From Desulfopila sp. IMCC35006 (GTDB taxonomy: Bacteria; Desulfobacterota; Desulfobulbia; Desulfobulbales; Desulfocapsaceae): a stretch of 64,000 nt of DNA. Both the position numbers and the translations under genes were made by a program. Of the stretch, positions 51,467 to 59,102 are shown one piece after another (position 1 is the first letter of the stretch; each line of letters starts with the position of its first letter). The stretch spans positions 153,602-217,601 of the forward strand of contig NZ_SWCM01000011.1 of NCBI RefSeq assembly GCF_005116645.1, in the 5' to 3' direction. The notes beneath the pieces were generated by a model, which worked only from the letters and a program-made list of their open reading frames with translations, did not search any database and was not told the DNA's origin.

Positions 51467-51783
51467 AACGAGAGATTGTACTTGCGAGATAAAAGTTGGT
51501 CAAACGATAATTAAACTGAATTCCGCGGGTAAAATCAACGACGGATTGAAGTTGTCGTCAATAGTAGCTCCGCATCTCACTTCCATTCTTATTAACTGAA
51601 AGAAGTTTTTGATGGGAACAGCTTCCAGTTCAAGTTTTGAGATTAATGTTGCCACTTTGAATGTGCCGTTTTTATGCCAAGTCCTAAGTTGTATGGTGCT
51701 ACTTTTCGCCTTTTCACCAATATCCTTCAAAATCTGATCTCTTAAAATTTTTACCTAGCAGAATGTACAGCAACACTCCGACC
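51467..51783. other. Intergenic region left of the accessory island
   Basis: About 315 AT-rich bases between the shikimate dehydrogenase-like gene start and the 3' end of the YciI gene. A 76-codon frame on the minus strand (51500-51730) is present but has no ribosome site, no recognisable family and odd composition, so I do not call it a gene. No attC core motif was found here. Confidence 0.4.
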
Positions 51784-52125
51784 TCACGACTCTGGATCAA
51801 ACCCGAATACTCGAAGCTCCTGATCACAGCGACACGCTTTCGCGAAACGTGCGGCCCATGCGATGGCCTCCTTATTTGAAGGCAGCTCAAGTACAGTGAA
51901 TCCACCAGTGAGCGGAGGCGCCCACGGGTAGCCTCCCTCAGCGACTGAGCCATTAGCCGAAACTAGAACGGGCGGTACTGTTTCATCAATACCACCGCCG
52001 AAAACGTAGAAGCCCGCTTCCTTCGCCTCGCGTATTACGGCATGAGCGTCTCGACCCACCGCCTCCCACTCACTGTCGGGTACATTCATTGCAGCACTGG
52101 GAAATGAGATTAGATACTTTGCCAT
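51784..52125 (-). CDS. YciI-family (DGPF domain) protein
   Basis: The 113-aa protein resembles YCII-related/DGPF proteins, small ferredoxin-like dimers of unclear enzymatic role. Typical segments are MAKYLISFPSAAMNVPDSEW at the start and PWAPPLTGGFTVLELPSNKE, which takes the place of the usual DGPF(A/T)E-type loop. Such genes are frequent partners of ECF41/ECF42 sigma factors, and one ECF42-like gene lies 4 kb to the right with its own YciI gene. The start at 52125 follows a GGAAGAAG site. Probably a gene cassette or an island gene. Confidence 0.75.
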   Translation of the reverse strand: MAKYLISFPSAAMNVPDSEWEAVGRDAHAVIREAKEAGFYVFGGGIDETVPPVLVSANGSVAEGGYPWAPPLTGGFTVLELPSNKEAIAWAARFAKACRCDQELRVFGFDPES

Positions 52126-52208
52126 GATCTTCTTCCTCTAAGAATTTTTGTCAGCATCTGGATTACCTAAGTTTTGTCAGTTTTCTGCCTGTTGTTTTTC
52201 CATATATT

Positions 52209-52814
52209 TTATGCCGCTGATCTCAGGAGAAGAACTCCTATAGAATTTCTAAGTTTTTCATCAGAGAAATCATATCTACCAAGCAGGTTGACGTGTGTCC
52301 AGGCAACTGGAGAATGGGTTTCAATGAATCGAATAAGGTTTTCCCGGCTCTGTGCATCTTTTGTTTTCACCGGCGTTTGTGAGAGATACAAATAATTCCA
52401 GCAGATTATGCAATTCTTGATCAAACGATTACAGGACTCAGCAATCTCCTGATCCTCTTTCTCAGCCTGGGTGAACTCATATAGGCTGCCGACAGCCACG
52501 GCACGAGTAAACTTGTTGGCCAGCTCTACCTTGTTAAGCTGCTTTTCGATGGCTTGCCTGAGTTCTAAATCGTCTATGTAACGCAAGATGAAAAATGATT
52601 TGATGATCTGACCGAATGCCTTGAGAGTTTGGTATAAGCTGTGTTGTTTTGAATAGGAATTCAATCGTCGGAATATATCTAAGGCCGTAGTCTTCTTGAG
52701 TTTGATCGTCGCAACAAGCCGCAGGAGATCATCCCAATGCTCCCTGATCAGTTTATCATTGATGTATTTAAGCACTCCAGACTTGCTCGACAGGAGCGTC
52801 AACGGTGGTTTCAA
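52209..52814 (-). pseudogene. C-terminal fragment of a Tn3-family transposase
   Basis: The 201-codon frame corresponds to the last part of Tn3-type transposases: IREHWDDLLRLVATIKLKKT, then IFRRLNSYSKQHSLYQTLKA, ELRQAIEKQLNKVELANKFT and RLIKNCIICWNYLYLSQ. The N-terminal about 800 residues with the DDE catalytic domain are missing upstream, and no resolvase or 38-bp terminal inverted repeats were recognised. It is therefore a dead remnant marking a former transposon in this island. It is followed on the right by a GTTAGGC attC-like core (52853-52859). Confidence 0.8.
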
Positions 52815-52852
52815 TATTAATTTTCATGGTGGATATCCTCTTTTATGGCGTT

Positions 52853-52859
52853 GTTAGGC
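52853..52859. other. Isolated integron-type core site (GTTAGGC)
   Basis: GTTAGGC fits the attC/attI core GTTRRRY. It lies just beyond the 3' end of the dihydrofolate-reductase-like gene, where a cassette attC would end. The matching RYYYAAC partner was not found; the Tn3 fragment next to it may have replaced it. A 7-mer alone is weak evidence. Confidence 0.3.
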
Positions 52860-52891
52860 GGTTTGTTGATTCGCTGCATAGATACAAAGAT

Positions 52892-53500
52892 TTAAGCCCC
52901 AAGCGACATTGTCTTCACTTCACCGGAACGTTTGTAATTAGCAACAATAACGCCGAGTGGCGTTATTGTGCTGTCGATTAATTTTAAAGTTGCCGGAATC
53001 GTACCTTCGGCAAATAGTCGTTTGCCTGGGCCGAGCGTTATAGGGAAAATTTTGAGCCACAATTCATCAACCAAATCGTGCTTCAAGAGCGTCTGTATCA
53101 AGTTGCAGCTACCCCAAACGTGCAGGTTGGGGCCGCCATCACTTTTAAGTTTCTTCACCTTTTCGGCAACGTTGCCAGAAAGAAGCACAGAATTCTCCCA
53201 ATCAAGCTTGAGCGATGAGTCGTGAGACGCAACATACTTTTTTACTTCGTTGATGCCGGGCCAATCAACAGAGTGGTGCGGCCAGTACCCTGCGAAGATT
53301 TCGTAAGTCTTCCGACCTAGAAGCAGCTCAGATCGTTCTAACGACATCTGCTGTCTCATCACCTTGCCCGAAAATTCGTCCATGTAGGGACCCACCCAAC
53401 CGCCGTACTTGAAACCTTCCGTAGTATCTTCTTCGGGGCCTCCAGGCGCTTGGATCACGCCGTCGAGGGTTATAAATAATACGACAATAATTTTTCTCAT
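52892..53500 (-). CDS. Dihydrofolate reductase-family (RibD C-terminal-like) protein
   Basis: The 202-aa protein belongs to the RibD_C/DHFR-like superfamily of NADPH reductases. It has VVLFITLDGVIQAPGGPEED at the N-terminus, SELLLGRKTYEIFAGYWPHH, then LHVWGSCNLIQTLLKHDLVD and DELWLKIFPITLGPGKRLFA. These proteins are common in mobile gene cassettes and next to ECF sigma factors; most are of unknown substrate and they are not necessarily linked to trimethoprim resistance. The minus-strand orientation agrees with the surrounding cassette-like genes. Confidence 0.82.
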   Translation of the reverse strand: MRKIIVVLFITLDGVIQAPGGPEEDTTEGFKYGGWVGPYMDEFSGKVMRQQMSLERSELLLGRKTYEIFAGYWPHHSVDWPGINEVKKYVASHDSSLKLDWENSVLLSGNVAEKVKKLKSDGGPNLHVWGSCNLIQTLLKHDLVDELWLKIFPITLGPGKRLFAEGTIPATLKLIDSTITPLGVIVANYKRSGEVKTMSLGA

Positions 53501-53623
53501 ATTTTCAACTCATTAAGCTTAATTAATGTTGGCCTGCCTTGTCGCTAAGGGACGGGCGCGATAGCGACTGTCCCACTTGAGCGAAGTGTTTAGGCATATA
53601 GACAAATGCTAGAAGTTTAAAGC

Positions 53624-54031
53624 TTACTGCATGGAGTGTAGGCCGATCGTATTGCCTTCCGTATCGTGCACCAGTGCAATAAACCCATATTCGCCGATAG
53701 ACATTTTTTCGCTGAATATACTGCCACCGTTTTTGGCGGCACGGGCGGCGACTACCGCACAATCTTCACAGCCAAAATAGACTAATGTACCGCCACCGCC
53801 AGGATTGTAGCCATCCATTTTTACCAGCATTCCATTTGCGCCAGGTGTGGTCATGGCGGCATCTTTATCCATAGGAAAGCTCCACATTTCCATATTCTTT
53901 TCTTCAGATATCTCCTCGGTCGGAGCAGGCATTAATTCCAGCTTAACTTCTAGTGTGGCTTCGTAGAACGCTTTGGCGCGCGCCATATTTTCTACATAAA
54001 TTTCAAACCAGACAACGGGATTGCTTTTCAT
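53624..54031 (-). CDS. VOC-family (glyoxalase-like) protein, cassette-type
   Basis: The 135-aa protein has the two beta-alpha-beta-beta-beta modules of the VOC superfamily: NPVVWFEIYVENMARAKAFY at the start, GGTLVYFGCEDCAVVAARAA in the middle, and GEYGFIALVHDTEGNTIGLH at the end, including the usual metal-binding Glu/His positions. The family includes glyoxalases, dioxygenases and drug-binding proteins; the substrate cannot be told. It lies next to a degenerate attC site at 54066-54128. Confidence 0.82.
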   Translation of the reverse strand: MKSNPVVWFEIYVENMARAKAFYEATLEVKLELMPAPTEEISEEKNMEMWSFPMDKDAAMTTPGANGMLVKMDGYNPGGGGTLVYFGCEDCAVVAARAAKNGGSIFSEKMSIGEYGFIALVHDTEGNTIGLHSMQ

Positions 54032-54065
54032 GATGTTTTTCCTTTGGTGAGTTGATAGTAATAAC

Positions 54066-54128
54066 GCCTAACGAGCATATTTAGACGCGCCGCGAAGCAG
54101 CTTTGGCTGCAACTGTTTGTTGTTGCAC
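54066..54128 (-). other. Degenerate attC-like site
   Basis: GCCTAAC (54066-54072) fits the core RYYYAAC. The opposite end has GTTGCAC (54122-54128), which departs from GTTRRRY at one position. On the minus strand the inner part can form a GCAGC...GCTGC hairpin like that of the better site at 54689. It starts 8 bases left of the 3' end of a VOC gene, where a cassette attC belongs. Confidence 0.5.
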
Positions 54129-54135
54129 CGGCTTT

Positions 54136-54621
54136 TCAGCCACGGCGTGCTGTCTCGATCGTTGCTATGTCGATCTTGTGCATCGTCATCATCGCATCGA
54201 ACGCGCGCTTAGCGGCAGCGGGATCCGGATCGGTGATCGCTTCCGTCAGGGCCAGCGGCGTGATCTGCCAAGACAATCCCCATTTGTCCTTGCACCAGCC
54301 GCAGGCACTCTCTTGGCCGCCATTGCTGACGATGGCGTTCCAATAGCGATCCGTCTCGGCTTGATCTTCGGTGGCAATCTGGAACGAGAATGCTTCAGTC
54401 TGTTTGAACGTGGGTCCACCGTTGATTCCGAGGCACGGTATACCCAACACGGTAAACTGGACCGTCAACACATCTCCTTTCTTCCCGGACGGAAAGTCCC
54501 CCGGTGCGCGATGCACAGCATCGACTGAAGAGTCGTGAAAGGTCGCAGCGTAAAAGCGTGCAGCGTTTTCGGCGTCTTTGTCATACCAGAGGCAAATTGT
54601 GTTCTTGGCGATCTTTTTCAT
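54136..54621 (-). CDS. PhnB-like VOC-family protein, cassette-type
   Basis: The 161-aa product matches the PhnB/3-demethylubiquinone-methyltransferase-like VOC group. Segments are ICLWYDKDAENAARFYAATF, FTVLGIPCLGINGGPTFKQT, FSFQIATEDQAETDRYWNAI and WGLSWQITPLALTEAITDPD. Despite the old name these are not methyltransferases, and function is unknown. It lies between two attC-like sites on the same strand, so it looks like an intact integron cassette. Confidence 0.83.
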   Translation of the reverse strand: MKKIAKNTICLWYDKDAENAARFYAATFHDSSVDAVHRAPGDFPSGKKGDVLTVQFTVLGIPCLGINGGPTFKQTEAFSFQIATEDQAETDRYWNAIVSNGGQESACGWCKDKWGLSWQITPLALTEAITDPDPAAAKRAFDAMMTMHKIDIATIETARRG

Positions 54622-54688
54622 GTTGCTACTCTATTGAGATTTGAGGTTAGGCCATCCTCGCGCGGCGTCAACGCGTCGGTTATTGGCT

Positions 54689-54748
54689 GTCTAACGCCTT
54701 GCATTAGCGGCGCAGCTTTGCTGCTTCGCCTGCTTGCGCATGTTAGAT
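54689..54748 (-). other. Integron attC recombination site
   Basis: The 60-base site has both core boxes: GTCTAAC (54689-54695, RYYYAAC) and GTTAGAT (54742-54748, GTTRRRY), which are near-perfect inverted repeats. The interior contains a GC-rich imperfect hairpin with GCAGC/GCTGC and GGC/GCC pairs. It abuts the 3' end of the VOC gene on its right (4 bases). No integron integrase gene is visible in the window, so the array would be an attC cluster without a nearby integrase (CALIN type). Confidence 0.8.
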
Positions 54749-54752
54749 ACTC

Positions 54753-55127
54753 TTACGCCCATGACTCAGTGTCCTTGCAAACAAGGTGAATGATTGAGGC
54801 TGGACTTGATATCCAGAACGCTTGAAAGCCTTGCGGCAAAGGCTCTATTTCGTCACAGCGAACAACGCCAGCCGCTTTGAGATGCTCTGAAGCTGCTGCA
54901 ATGTCATTGGTGACTACCTCAAACCAAATTTCAGCGTGGCTGATACCCGGAACGCGATCTATCCAGAGGTTGTTTGAGCCGAAATCGAAGCCTACAGAAG
55001 GAGCGTGTTTCGTTATTTCTTTAAGGCTGAGCACATCTCGATAGAACTGAACGGTTGCCTCGTATACATGAGGCGGAACCTTCATTGCGATGTTGCGGCC
55101 AGCAGTGAATGTCGCTTGCTTCGTCAT
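54753..55127 (-). CDS. VOC-family (glyoxalase/bleomycin-resistance-like) protein
   Basis: The start at 55127 is 7 bases from GGAGG; earlier in-frame ATG codons are closer to or upstream of that site. The 124-aa protein has VOC features: VPPHVYEATVQFYRDVLSL, GFDFGSNNLWIDRVPGISHA, EIWFEVVTNDIAAASEHLKA and FWISSPASIIHLVCKD. It is followed directly by the attC site at 54689-54748, so gene plus site form a typical cassette. Substrate unknown. Confidence 0.83.
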   Translation of the reverse strand: MTKQATFTAGRNIAMKVPPHVYEATVQFYRDVLSLKEITKHAPSVGFDFGSNNLWIDRVPGISHAEIWFEVVTNDIAAASEHLKAAGVVRCDEIEPLPQGFQAFWISSPASIIHLVCKDTESWA

Positions 55128-55178
55128 GTACATTCCTCCAAGATTCCTGATGCTAGAGCATTTATCCAAACCTGAGAT

Positions 55179-55541
55179 TCATATCTCTACGAGCGTTTTA
55201 AATCCGCCATAGACCATGCGTTTACAGTCAAAAGGCTGGGAGCCCGGCTCCATCATGTCGGCGAGGCGCGGGTCCTTCATGACTGCGGCGTTGACCTTAT
55301 CACGGTGTTCCCGTGATTCGTAGACGATCCAGGCGAAGACAACCGTCTCTCCGGGTTCCGCTTTCGCTGCACTTGGAAAGGAGACCATGTCTTTCACATT
55401 CAGGTCGTCACCGATGCACTCCCGATACTCGAGCGCCCCATGCTCCTTCCATATCGCACCTGCTATTTCGGCAATGCGACGGTATTCATCGAGCTTGTCT
55501 TCTGGTACCGGGATAACAAACCCATCTATATATTTTTCCAT
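55179..55541 (-). CDS. DUF1428-family protein
   Basis: The 120-aa protein begins MEKYIDGFVIPVPEDKLDEY, continues with LEYRECIGDDLNVKDMVSFP and EPGETVVFAWIVYESREHRD, and ends with PFDCKRMVYGGFKTLVEI. This is the DUF1428 pattern (ABM-like ferredoxin fold). Members are of unknown function and are often near ECF sigma factors and YciI genes, as here: YciI follows 12 bases upstream in the same direction. Start supported by AAGGAGAATT. Confidence 0.85.
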   Translation of the reverse strand: MEKYIDGFVIPVPEDKLDEYRRIAEIAGAIWKEHGALEYRECIGDDLNVKDMVSFPSAAKAEPGETVVFAWIVYESREHRDKVNAAVMKDPRLADMMEPGSQPFDCKRMVYGGFKTLVEI

Positions 55542-55553
55542 GACAATTCTCCT

Positions 55554-55904
55554 TTAAGCGTGCGGTGTTAATTCCCTGACGGGACGAACCTCTATACTGC
55601 CCACCCGTGCTGGTGGGATTTTGGACGCGACCTGAATGGCCTCATTCAGGTCCCTGGCCTCGATCAGGTAAAACCCGGCCAACTGCTCCTTGGTTTCGGC
55701 GAAAGGGCCGTCGGTGATGGACAGCTTGCTGTTGCGGACACGTACGGTGGTGGCGGTCCGAACTGGTTCCAGAGCTTCTCCGCCAAGCATGTATCCGTCA
55801 TTGCTGAGCATCTCGGCACAGGCCAAACATTCGGCATCTTCGGGACTCTCGGGCAGGCTATGGAGTTTTTCTTCATTGCAGTAGACCAGACAGAGATATT
55901 TCAT
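55554..55904 (-). CDS. YciI-family (DGPF domain) protein, ECF-partner type
   Basis: The start at 55904 follows CAGGAGG; a longer frame to 55976 lacks such a site. The 116-aa protein has MKYLCLVYCNEEKLHSLPES at the start and LSITDGPFAETKEQLAGFYL, the classic DGPF(A/V)E(T/S)KE loop of DGPF proteins. ECF42-type sigma factors are typically co-encoded with and thought to control DGPF proteins. The sigma gene lies 125 bases upstream on the same strand. Confidence 0.88.
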   Translation of the reverse strand: MKYLCLVYCNEEKLHSLPESPEDAECLACAEMLSNDGYMLGGEALEPVRTATTVRVRNSKLSITDGPFAETKEQLAGFYLIEARDLNEAIQVASKIPPARVGSIEVRPVRELTPHA

Positions 55905-56028
55905 TTTTTCCTCCTGTGTGTGCTTATTTGCTCTTTTAATAGATAGTCGTTTGGCAGCTCGGAAAATCGACACCATTTTCTCCGGCGGGGTGTTTTTTTT
56001 GAGATGTCTCGTTTCAGGATGGATTCTC

Positions 56029-57291
56029 TTACGTTTTCTTGTCCGGTAATTCTGCCAGTCGTCGTTTGAGCAGGCGTCGCTCGGGTTCTTGTTGGGTGAG
56101 CCCGAGGGCTCGTTCGTAGCCAGCCCGGGCCGCTGCTGCCTGCCCGAGTCGCCGATACAGTTCCGCCTGTGCTGTATGTGCGAGCGGGTAATCTATTAAT
56201 TCACCTTGCTGCAGGAGAGTGTCGATGAGGCATATACCCGCCGCCGGACCGTCGCGCATAGCTACCGCCACGGCACGGTTGAGTTCAACGATGGAGGATT
56301 GTTGCACCTGCAGCAGCACATCATACAGGCCGACGATCTCTTCCCAGTCTGTTTGATCGGCGCTCTGTGCATCGGCATGGACTGCAATGATGGCTGCCTG
56401 CAGCGTATAGGGGCCGGCTCTTCCCATCGATAAGGCTTGTTGAACCAATGCTGACCCTTCGGCGATCTGACCCCGGTTCCATAGCCGCCGGTTCTGGTCT
56501 TCCAGCGGGACGACTTCGCCTTCCCGGGTGGTGCGTGCTGCACGGCGCGACTCGTGGAGTACCATCAGGGCCAGCAGGCCAAGTACTTCGGGGTCGGGCA
56601 CCAATTGAGTCAGCAATCTGCCAAGGCGGATGGCCTCAGCCGAGAGATCTGGCCGGGTCAAAGAGCCGCCGGATGATGCAAAATATCCCTCATTGAAGAC
56701 TAAATAGATTATCCGCAGGACGCTGTCCAGCCGTTCCGAAAGTTGGTACCTGGACGGTACCTCGTAGGGAATGTTCGCGTCCCGGATCTTGGCCTTTGCC
56801 CGCACGATGCGTTGGGCGATGGTAGTGGGTGAGATGAGAAAGGCATGGGCGATAGCTTCTGTCGTCAGCCCGCACACCTCTCGGAGTGTCAGCGCGACCT
56901 GTCCGTCCGGGGGGAGTGCCGGGTGGCAGCAGGTAAAAAGCAGCCGCAGCATATCATCTTGTATTTCTTGGTCATTGTGAATTTCTTCTTGAGAAACGTC
57001 AGATTCCAGCTGTTCGGCAAGCGTTGTCAGCGAATCATTGAAGCGGGAACGTCGTCGTATATGATCAATGGCTCTGAAACGGCCGGTTGATATCAGCCAC
57101 GAGCGAGGTTTGGCGGGAATGCCATCCCGCGGCCATTGCTGCAGTGCCGCAATGAACGCATCGTGCAAAGCCTGTTCGGCGAGTTCGAAATCACCTAGCA
57201 GGCGGATCAATGTTGCCAGCACCCGCCGAGATTCGCCACGGTATATATCATCAACCGTCTTATGCACTCTTTCTAGAGGGATATCGCTCAT
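56029..57291 (-). CDS. ECF42-like RNA polymerase sigma factor
   Basis: The start at 57291 follows GGAGGA; the 28-codon extension upstream is unlikely. The 420-aa product has sigma2 (YRGESRRVLATLIRLLGDFE, PRSWLISTGRFRAIDHIRRR) and sigma4 (LTLREVCGLTTEAIAHAFLI, TTIAQRIVRAKAKIR) domains. A long C-terminal extension with TPR-like helices follows (LYDVLLQVQQSSIVELNRAV, YPLAHTAQAELYRRLGQAAA). This size and extension define the ECF42 group, which has no classical anti-sigma factor and is linked to DGPF genes. The adjacent YciI and DUF1428 genes fit this regulon. Confidence 0.88.
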   Translation of the reverse strand: MSDIPLERVHKTVDDIYRGESRRVLATLIRLLGDFELAEQALHDAFIAALQQWPRDGIPAKPRSWLISTGRFRAIDHIRRRSRFNDSLTTLAEQLESDVSQEEIHNDQEIQDDMLRLLFTCCHPALPPDGQVALTLREVCGLTTEAIAHAFLISPTTIAQRIVRAKAKIRDANIPYEVPSRYQLSERLDSVLRIIYLVFNEGYFASSGGSLTRPDLSAEAIRLGRLLTQLVPDPEVLGLLALMVLHESRRAARTTREGEVVPLEDQNRRLWNRGQIAEGSALVQQALSMGRAGPYTLQAAIIAVHADAQSADQTDWEEIVGLYDVLLQVQQSSIVELNRAVAVAMRDGPAAGICLIDTLLQQGELIDYPLAHTAQAELYRRLGQAAAARAGYERALGLTQQEPERRLLKRRLAELPDKKT

Positions 57292-57521
57292 GAGTGACGA
57301 TCCTCCGGCGAGTTGAGATGCTGATCGGTGCAATTTCCCTGTTGTTGTCTTTGGCGAAAAGTGGACCGACAGCAATGGTGGTAAGATTAAAAAAATTATC
57401 CGGCTACTCGGTTATAGTATATCCGCACACAGGGAGAGGCAAGCGACTACAGGGCAGTGCTCTTCAACTCATCCTGAAGTATTCCTTAAGGTTTTAACGA
57501 ATAACATCTCTGGATAGTCTT

Positions 57522-57697
57522 ATGGCACTGGAAGTATTTTTAGTAAGTTTAGCTGTCAAAGATCTTGATGTCTCAAAATCTTTTTATGAGAAACTGGGAT
57601 TCCACGTTTCCAGCGGAAACACAGCGCAGAATTGGCTGATAATGAAAAACGGGGAGTATCTCGTTGGCTTTTTCAGGTGATGTTTGGAAAATTCTTT
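57522..57697 (+). pseudogene. Frameshifted VOC-family gene remnant
   Basis: A start at 57522 opens a frame with clear VOC N-terminal sequence (MALEVFLVSLAVKDLDVSKS, then FYEKLGFHVSSGNTAQNWLI and MKNGEYLVGF). It runs into TGA at 57678-57680. Shifting frame at a TTTTT run restores the expected LFQ-MFGK continuation for a few residues, after which similarity fades. The C-terminal half of a normal protein of about 125 aa is missing. This is a broken gene, pointing right while its neighbours point left. A sequencing error in the T-run could explain the shift but not the missing end. Confidence 0.7.
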
Positions 57698-57923
57698 AGC
57701 CCTATTCTCGAAACACTTCAAAGTTTCCATTTTCCAGGGGAAGAGATGTATCTTGGTAATCTGCGATCGGTGAGTACACCTCCTAACTTTAGACTATTCA
57801 TGAGATACGCTCTCACCACCAAAGAAGAAAGATAATTGCCGTTGATCAGGCAAGCGTGTGCCACAAATCATCCAGTTCGCTGGGTAGACCGTGGCAATCC
57901 CAACCCGAGTAGTCGGTAGGGTA

Positions 57924-57955
57924 GCTGATACAATGGAGTAATTCATTGTATCAGC
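57924..57955. repeat. Perfect 12-bp hairpin between convergent genes
   Basis: GCTGATACAATG and CATTGTATCAGC are perfectly complementary around an 8-base loop. It lies between the VOC remnant (+) and the SRPBCC gene (-), 27 bases beyond the end of the latter. It may act as a terminator for the minus-strand operon or be a mobile-element footprint. Confidence 0.5.
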
Positions 57956-57981
57956 GCTGGGATCAATGCACAGGTATGGGT

Positions 57982-58413
57982 TTATCCTATGACTTCATTC
58001 AGTTTATCCAAGATACATCCCCAGCCTCCCTCGTGTCCTGATCGGGATTCTTCATCAATAAACCTAACGTGAGATAGCGAAATTTTCGTCTTGTTTCCAT
58101 CTATCCTTGTGAAATGTAACTTCACCGTGCTGTTTTCAACAACTGAGTTTTGAGACACCCACGTAAAAACAAGCTCGTCTGGGCGACTAATTTTTATATA
58201 CTTCCCTGAATGCGGTAGTTTTTCACCTTGACAATCCATGATAAAAGTAAAACTGCCACCTTCATGCACATCGAGTTCTTCCACAACGGTCTCAGGCATA
58301 TCAGGCATTCCCATCATAAACTTCGGCAAAATTTTTGGGTTTAACCACGCATCGAATACAACCTCGATTGGTGCACTGATAACCTTCTCTATATTCACTT
58401 TGAGATCAGCCAT
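57982..58413 (-). CDS. SRPBCC/AHSA1-family protein
   Basis: The 143-aa protein matches the AHSA1 (activator of Hsp90-like) START-fold group. It opens LKVNIEKVISAPIEVVFDAW, continues with LPHSGKYIKISRPDELVFTW and KLHFTRIDGNKTKISLSHVR, and ends with EGGWGCILDKLNEVIG. Its gene overlaps the upstream ArsR-type gene by 8 bases, a very common pair in bacteria where the regulator controls both. The ligand is unknown. Confidence 0.87.
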   Translation of the reverse strand: MADLKVNIEKVISAPIEVVFDAWLNPKILPKFMMGMPDMPETVVEELDVHEGGSFTFIMDCQGEKLPHSGKYIKISRPDELVFTWVSQNSVVENSTVKLHFTRIDGNKTKISLSHVRFIDEESRSGHEGGWGCILDKLNEVIG

Positions 58414-58753
58414 TTTGATTACCTCCGTCTTTCAAGATTTCATCAAGTTTTTCCAAACGCAATTCCCAAATCGATTTAAGCTCTTTAAACCAGTTTTCAA
58501 CCAATCTGACTCGTTCAATTTTAGGCTCAATCCAATGGGTTCTGCCGATGGTTTTGCGGACAACTAGTCCAGTCTTTTCCAACACTTTTATGTGCTTGGA
58601 TATTCCATTAAGCGACATATCATAACTCTCCGCCAGATCCGTGACACGACTTGTGCCTTGCTGGCAGAGTTGCGTTAAGAGAGAGCGACGTGTTGTATCG
58701 CTCACAGCTTTCAATATTTCAGAAAGATCGTTATCGTTATTATATTCAACCAT
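58406..58753 (-). CDS. ArsR-family helix-turn-helix regulator
   Basis: I prefer ATG 58753 (MVEYNNDNDLSEILKAVSDT) because the palindromic operator covers the upstream codons. The 115-aa winged-helix protein has ATLLTQLCQQGTSRVTDLAE-like context, recognition helix YDMSLNGISKHIKVLEKTGL and wing VVRKTIGRTHWIEPK. It has no metal-binding CxC motif, so it belongs to the SRPBCC-linked ArsR group and probably does not sense arsenite. It likely represses itself and the next gene through the palindromes at 58745-58800. Confidence 0.85.
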   Translation of the reverse strand: MVEYNNDNDLSEILKAVSDTTRRSLLTQLCQQGTSRVTDLAESYDMSLNGISKHIKVLEKTGLVVRKTIGRTHWIEPKIERVRLVENWFKELKSIWELRLEKLDEILKDGGNQNG

Positions 58754-58762
58754 ACAGTTGAA
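58745..58762. promoter_or_regulatory. ArsR-type operator palindrome 1
   Basis: TTCAACCATACAGTTGAA is an inverted repeat (TTCAAC / GTTGAA) overlapping the regulator's start codon. It shares the sequence CAACC-TA---GTTGA with palindrome 2, so both may bind the same protein. Confidence 0.6.
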
Positions 58763-58784
58763 TATAATCAAGCATCTCTGTTCG

Positions 58785-58800
58785 TCAACCGTATGGTTGA
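58785..58800. promoter_or_regulatory. ArsR-type operator palindrome 2
   Basis: TCAACCGTATGGTTGA is a perfect 16-bp palindrome 32 bases upstream of the regulator start, next to AT-rich DNA expected to hold the promoter. Paired with palindrome 1 it supports autoregulation. Confidence 0.65.
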
Positions 58801-58960
58801 ATATTTATTTATAGAAAAAATCTTGAGAAAGCAAAAACGAGGGGAGTTTATGTTTTTTTTCCTGGAGAAAAATTATTAGGGCAACAGACTCGACAAGTGC
58901 AGATGTGCTCGGGTTATAAATGGCGAAAAAGCAGTGCAGCAAAAATTGCTTTATCTGTAT

Positions 58961-59095
58961 GTTGCTAATGGCAGGGCTAAGTGTACAAAAAAATTTTAAT
59001 GTCAACCTTCTTCCTGACAGGGTAGAACAGGCTAAATCTAGAGAATTGATAAGAAATGGAGTAACTGCAAAGTAAAGATTGCCAAAGAGACTATA
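58961..59095. repeat. Copy R1 of a diverged intergenic repeat
   Basis: This 135-base stretch shares a series of blocks with R2 (59841-59975) and R3 (61401-61535): GTTGC(T/C)AA at the left, CTGACAGGGTAGA in the middle (shared mainly with R3), AGAATTGATAAGAAATGGAG, then AACTGCA and GCCAAAGA. It is the most divergent copy. It occupies the gap between the ArsR gene and the 3' end of higA. Confidence 0.6.
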
Positions 59096-59102
59096 GGCAT
59101 GG

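Noticed and set aside
51500..51730. 76-codon minus-strand frame
   Set aside because: No ribosome site, no family, and a composition unlike neighbouring genes; left as intergenic.
53560..53620. A third attC left of the VOC gene at 53624
   Set aside because: An inverted repeat (GTCGCTA / TAGCGAC) and a GTTTAGGC-like end are present, but neither core matches RYYYAAC/GTTRRRY.
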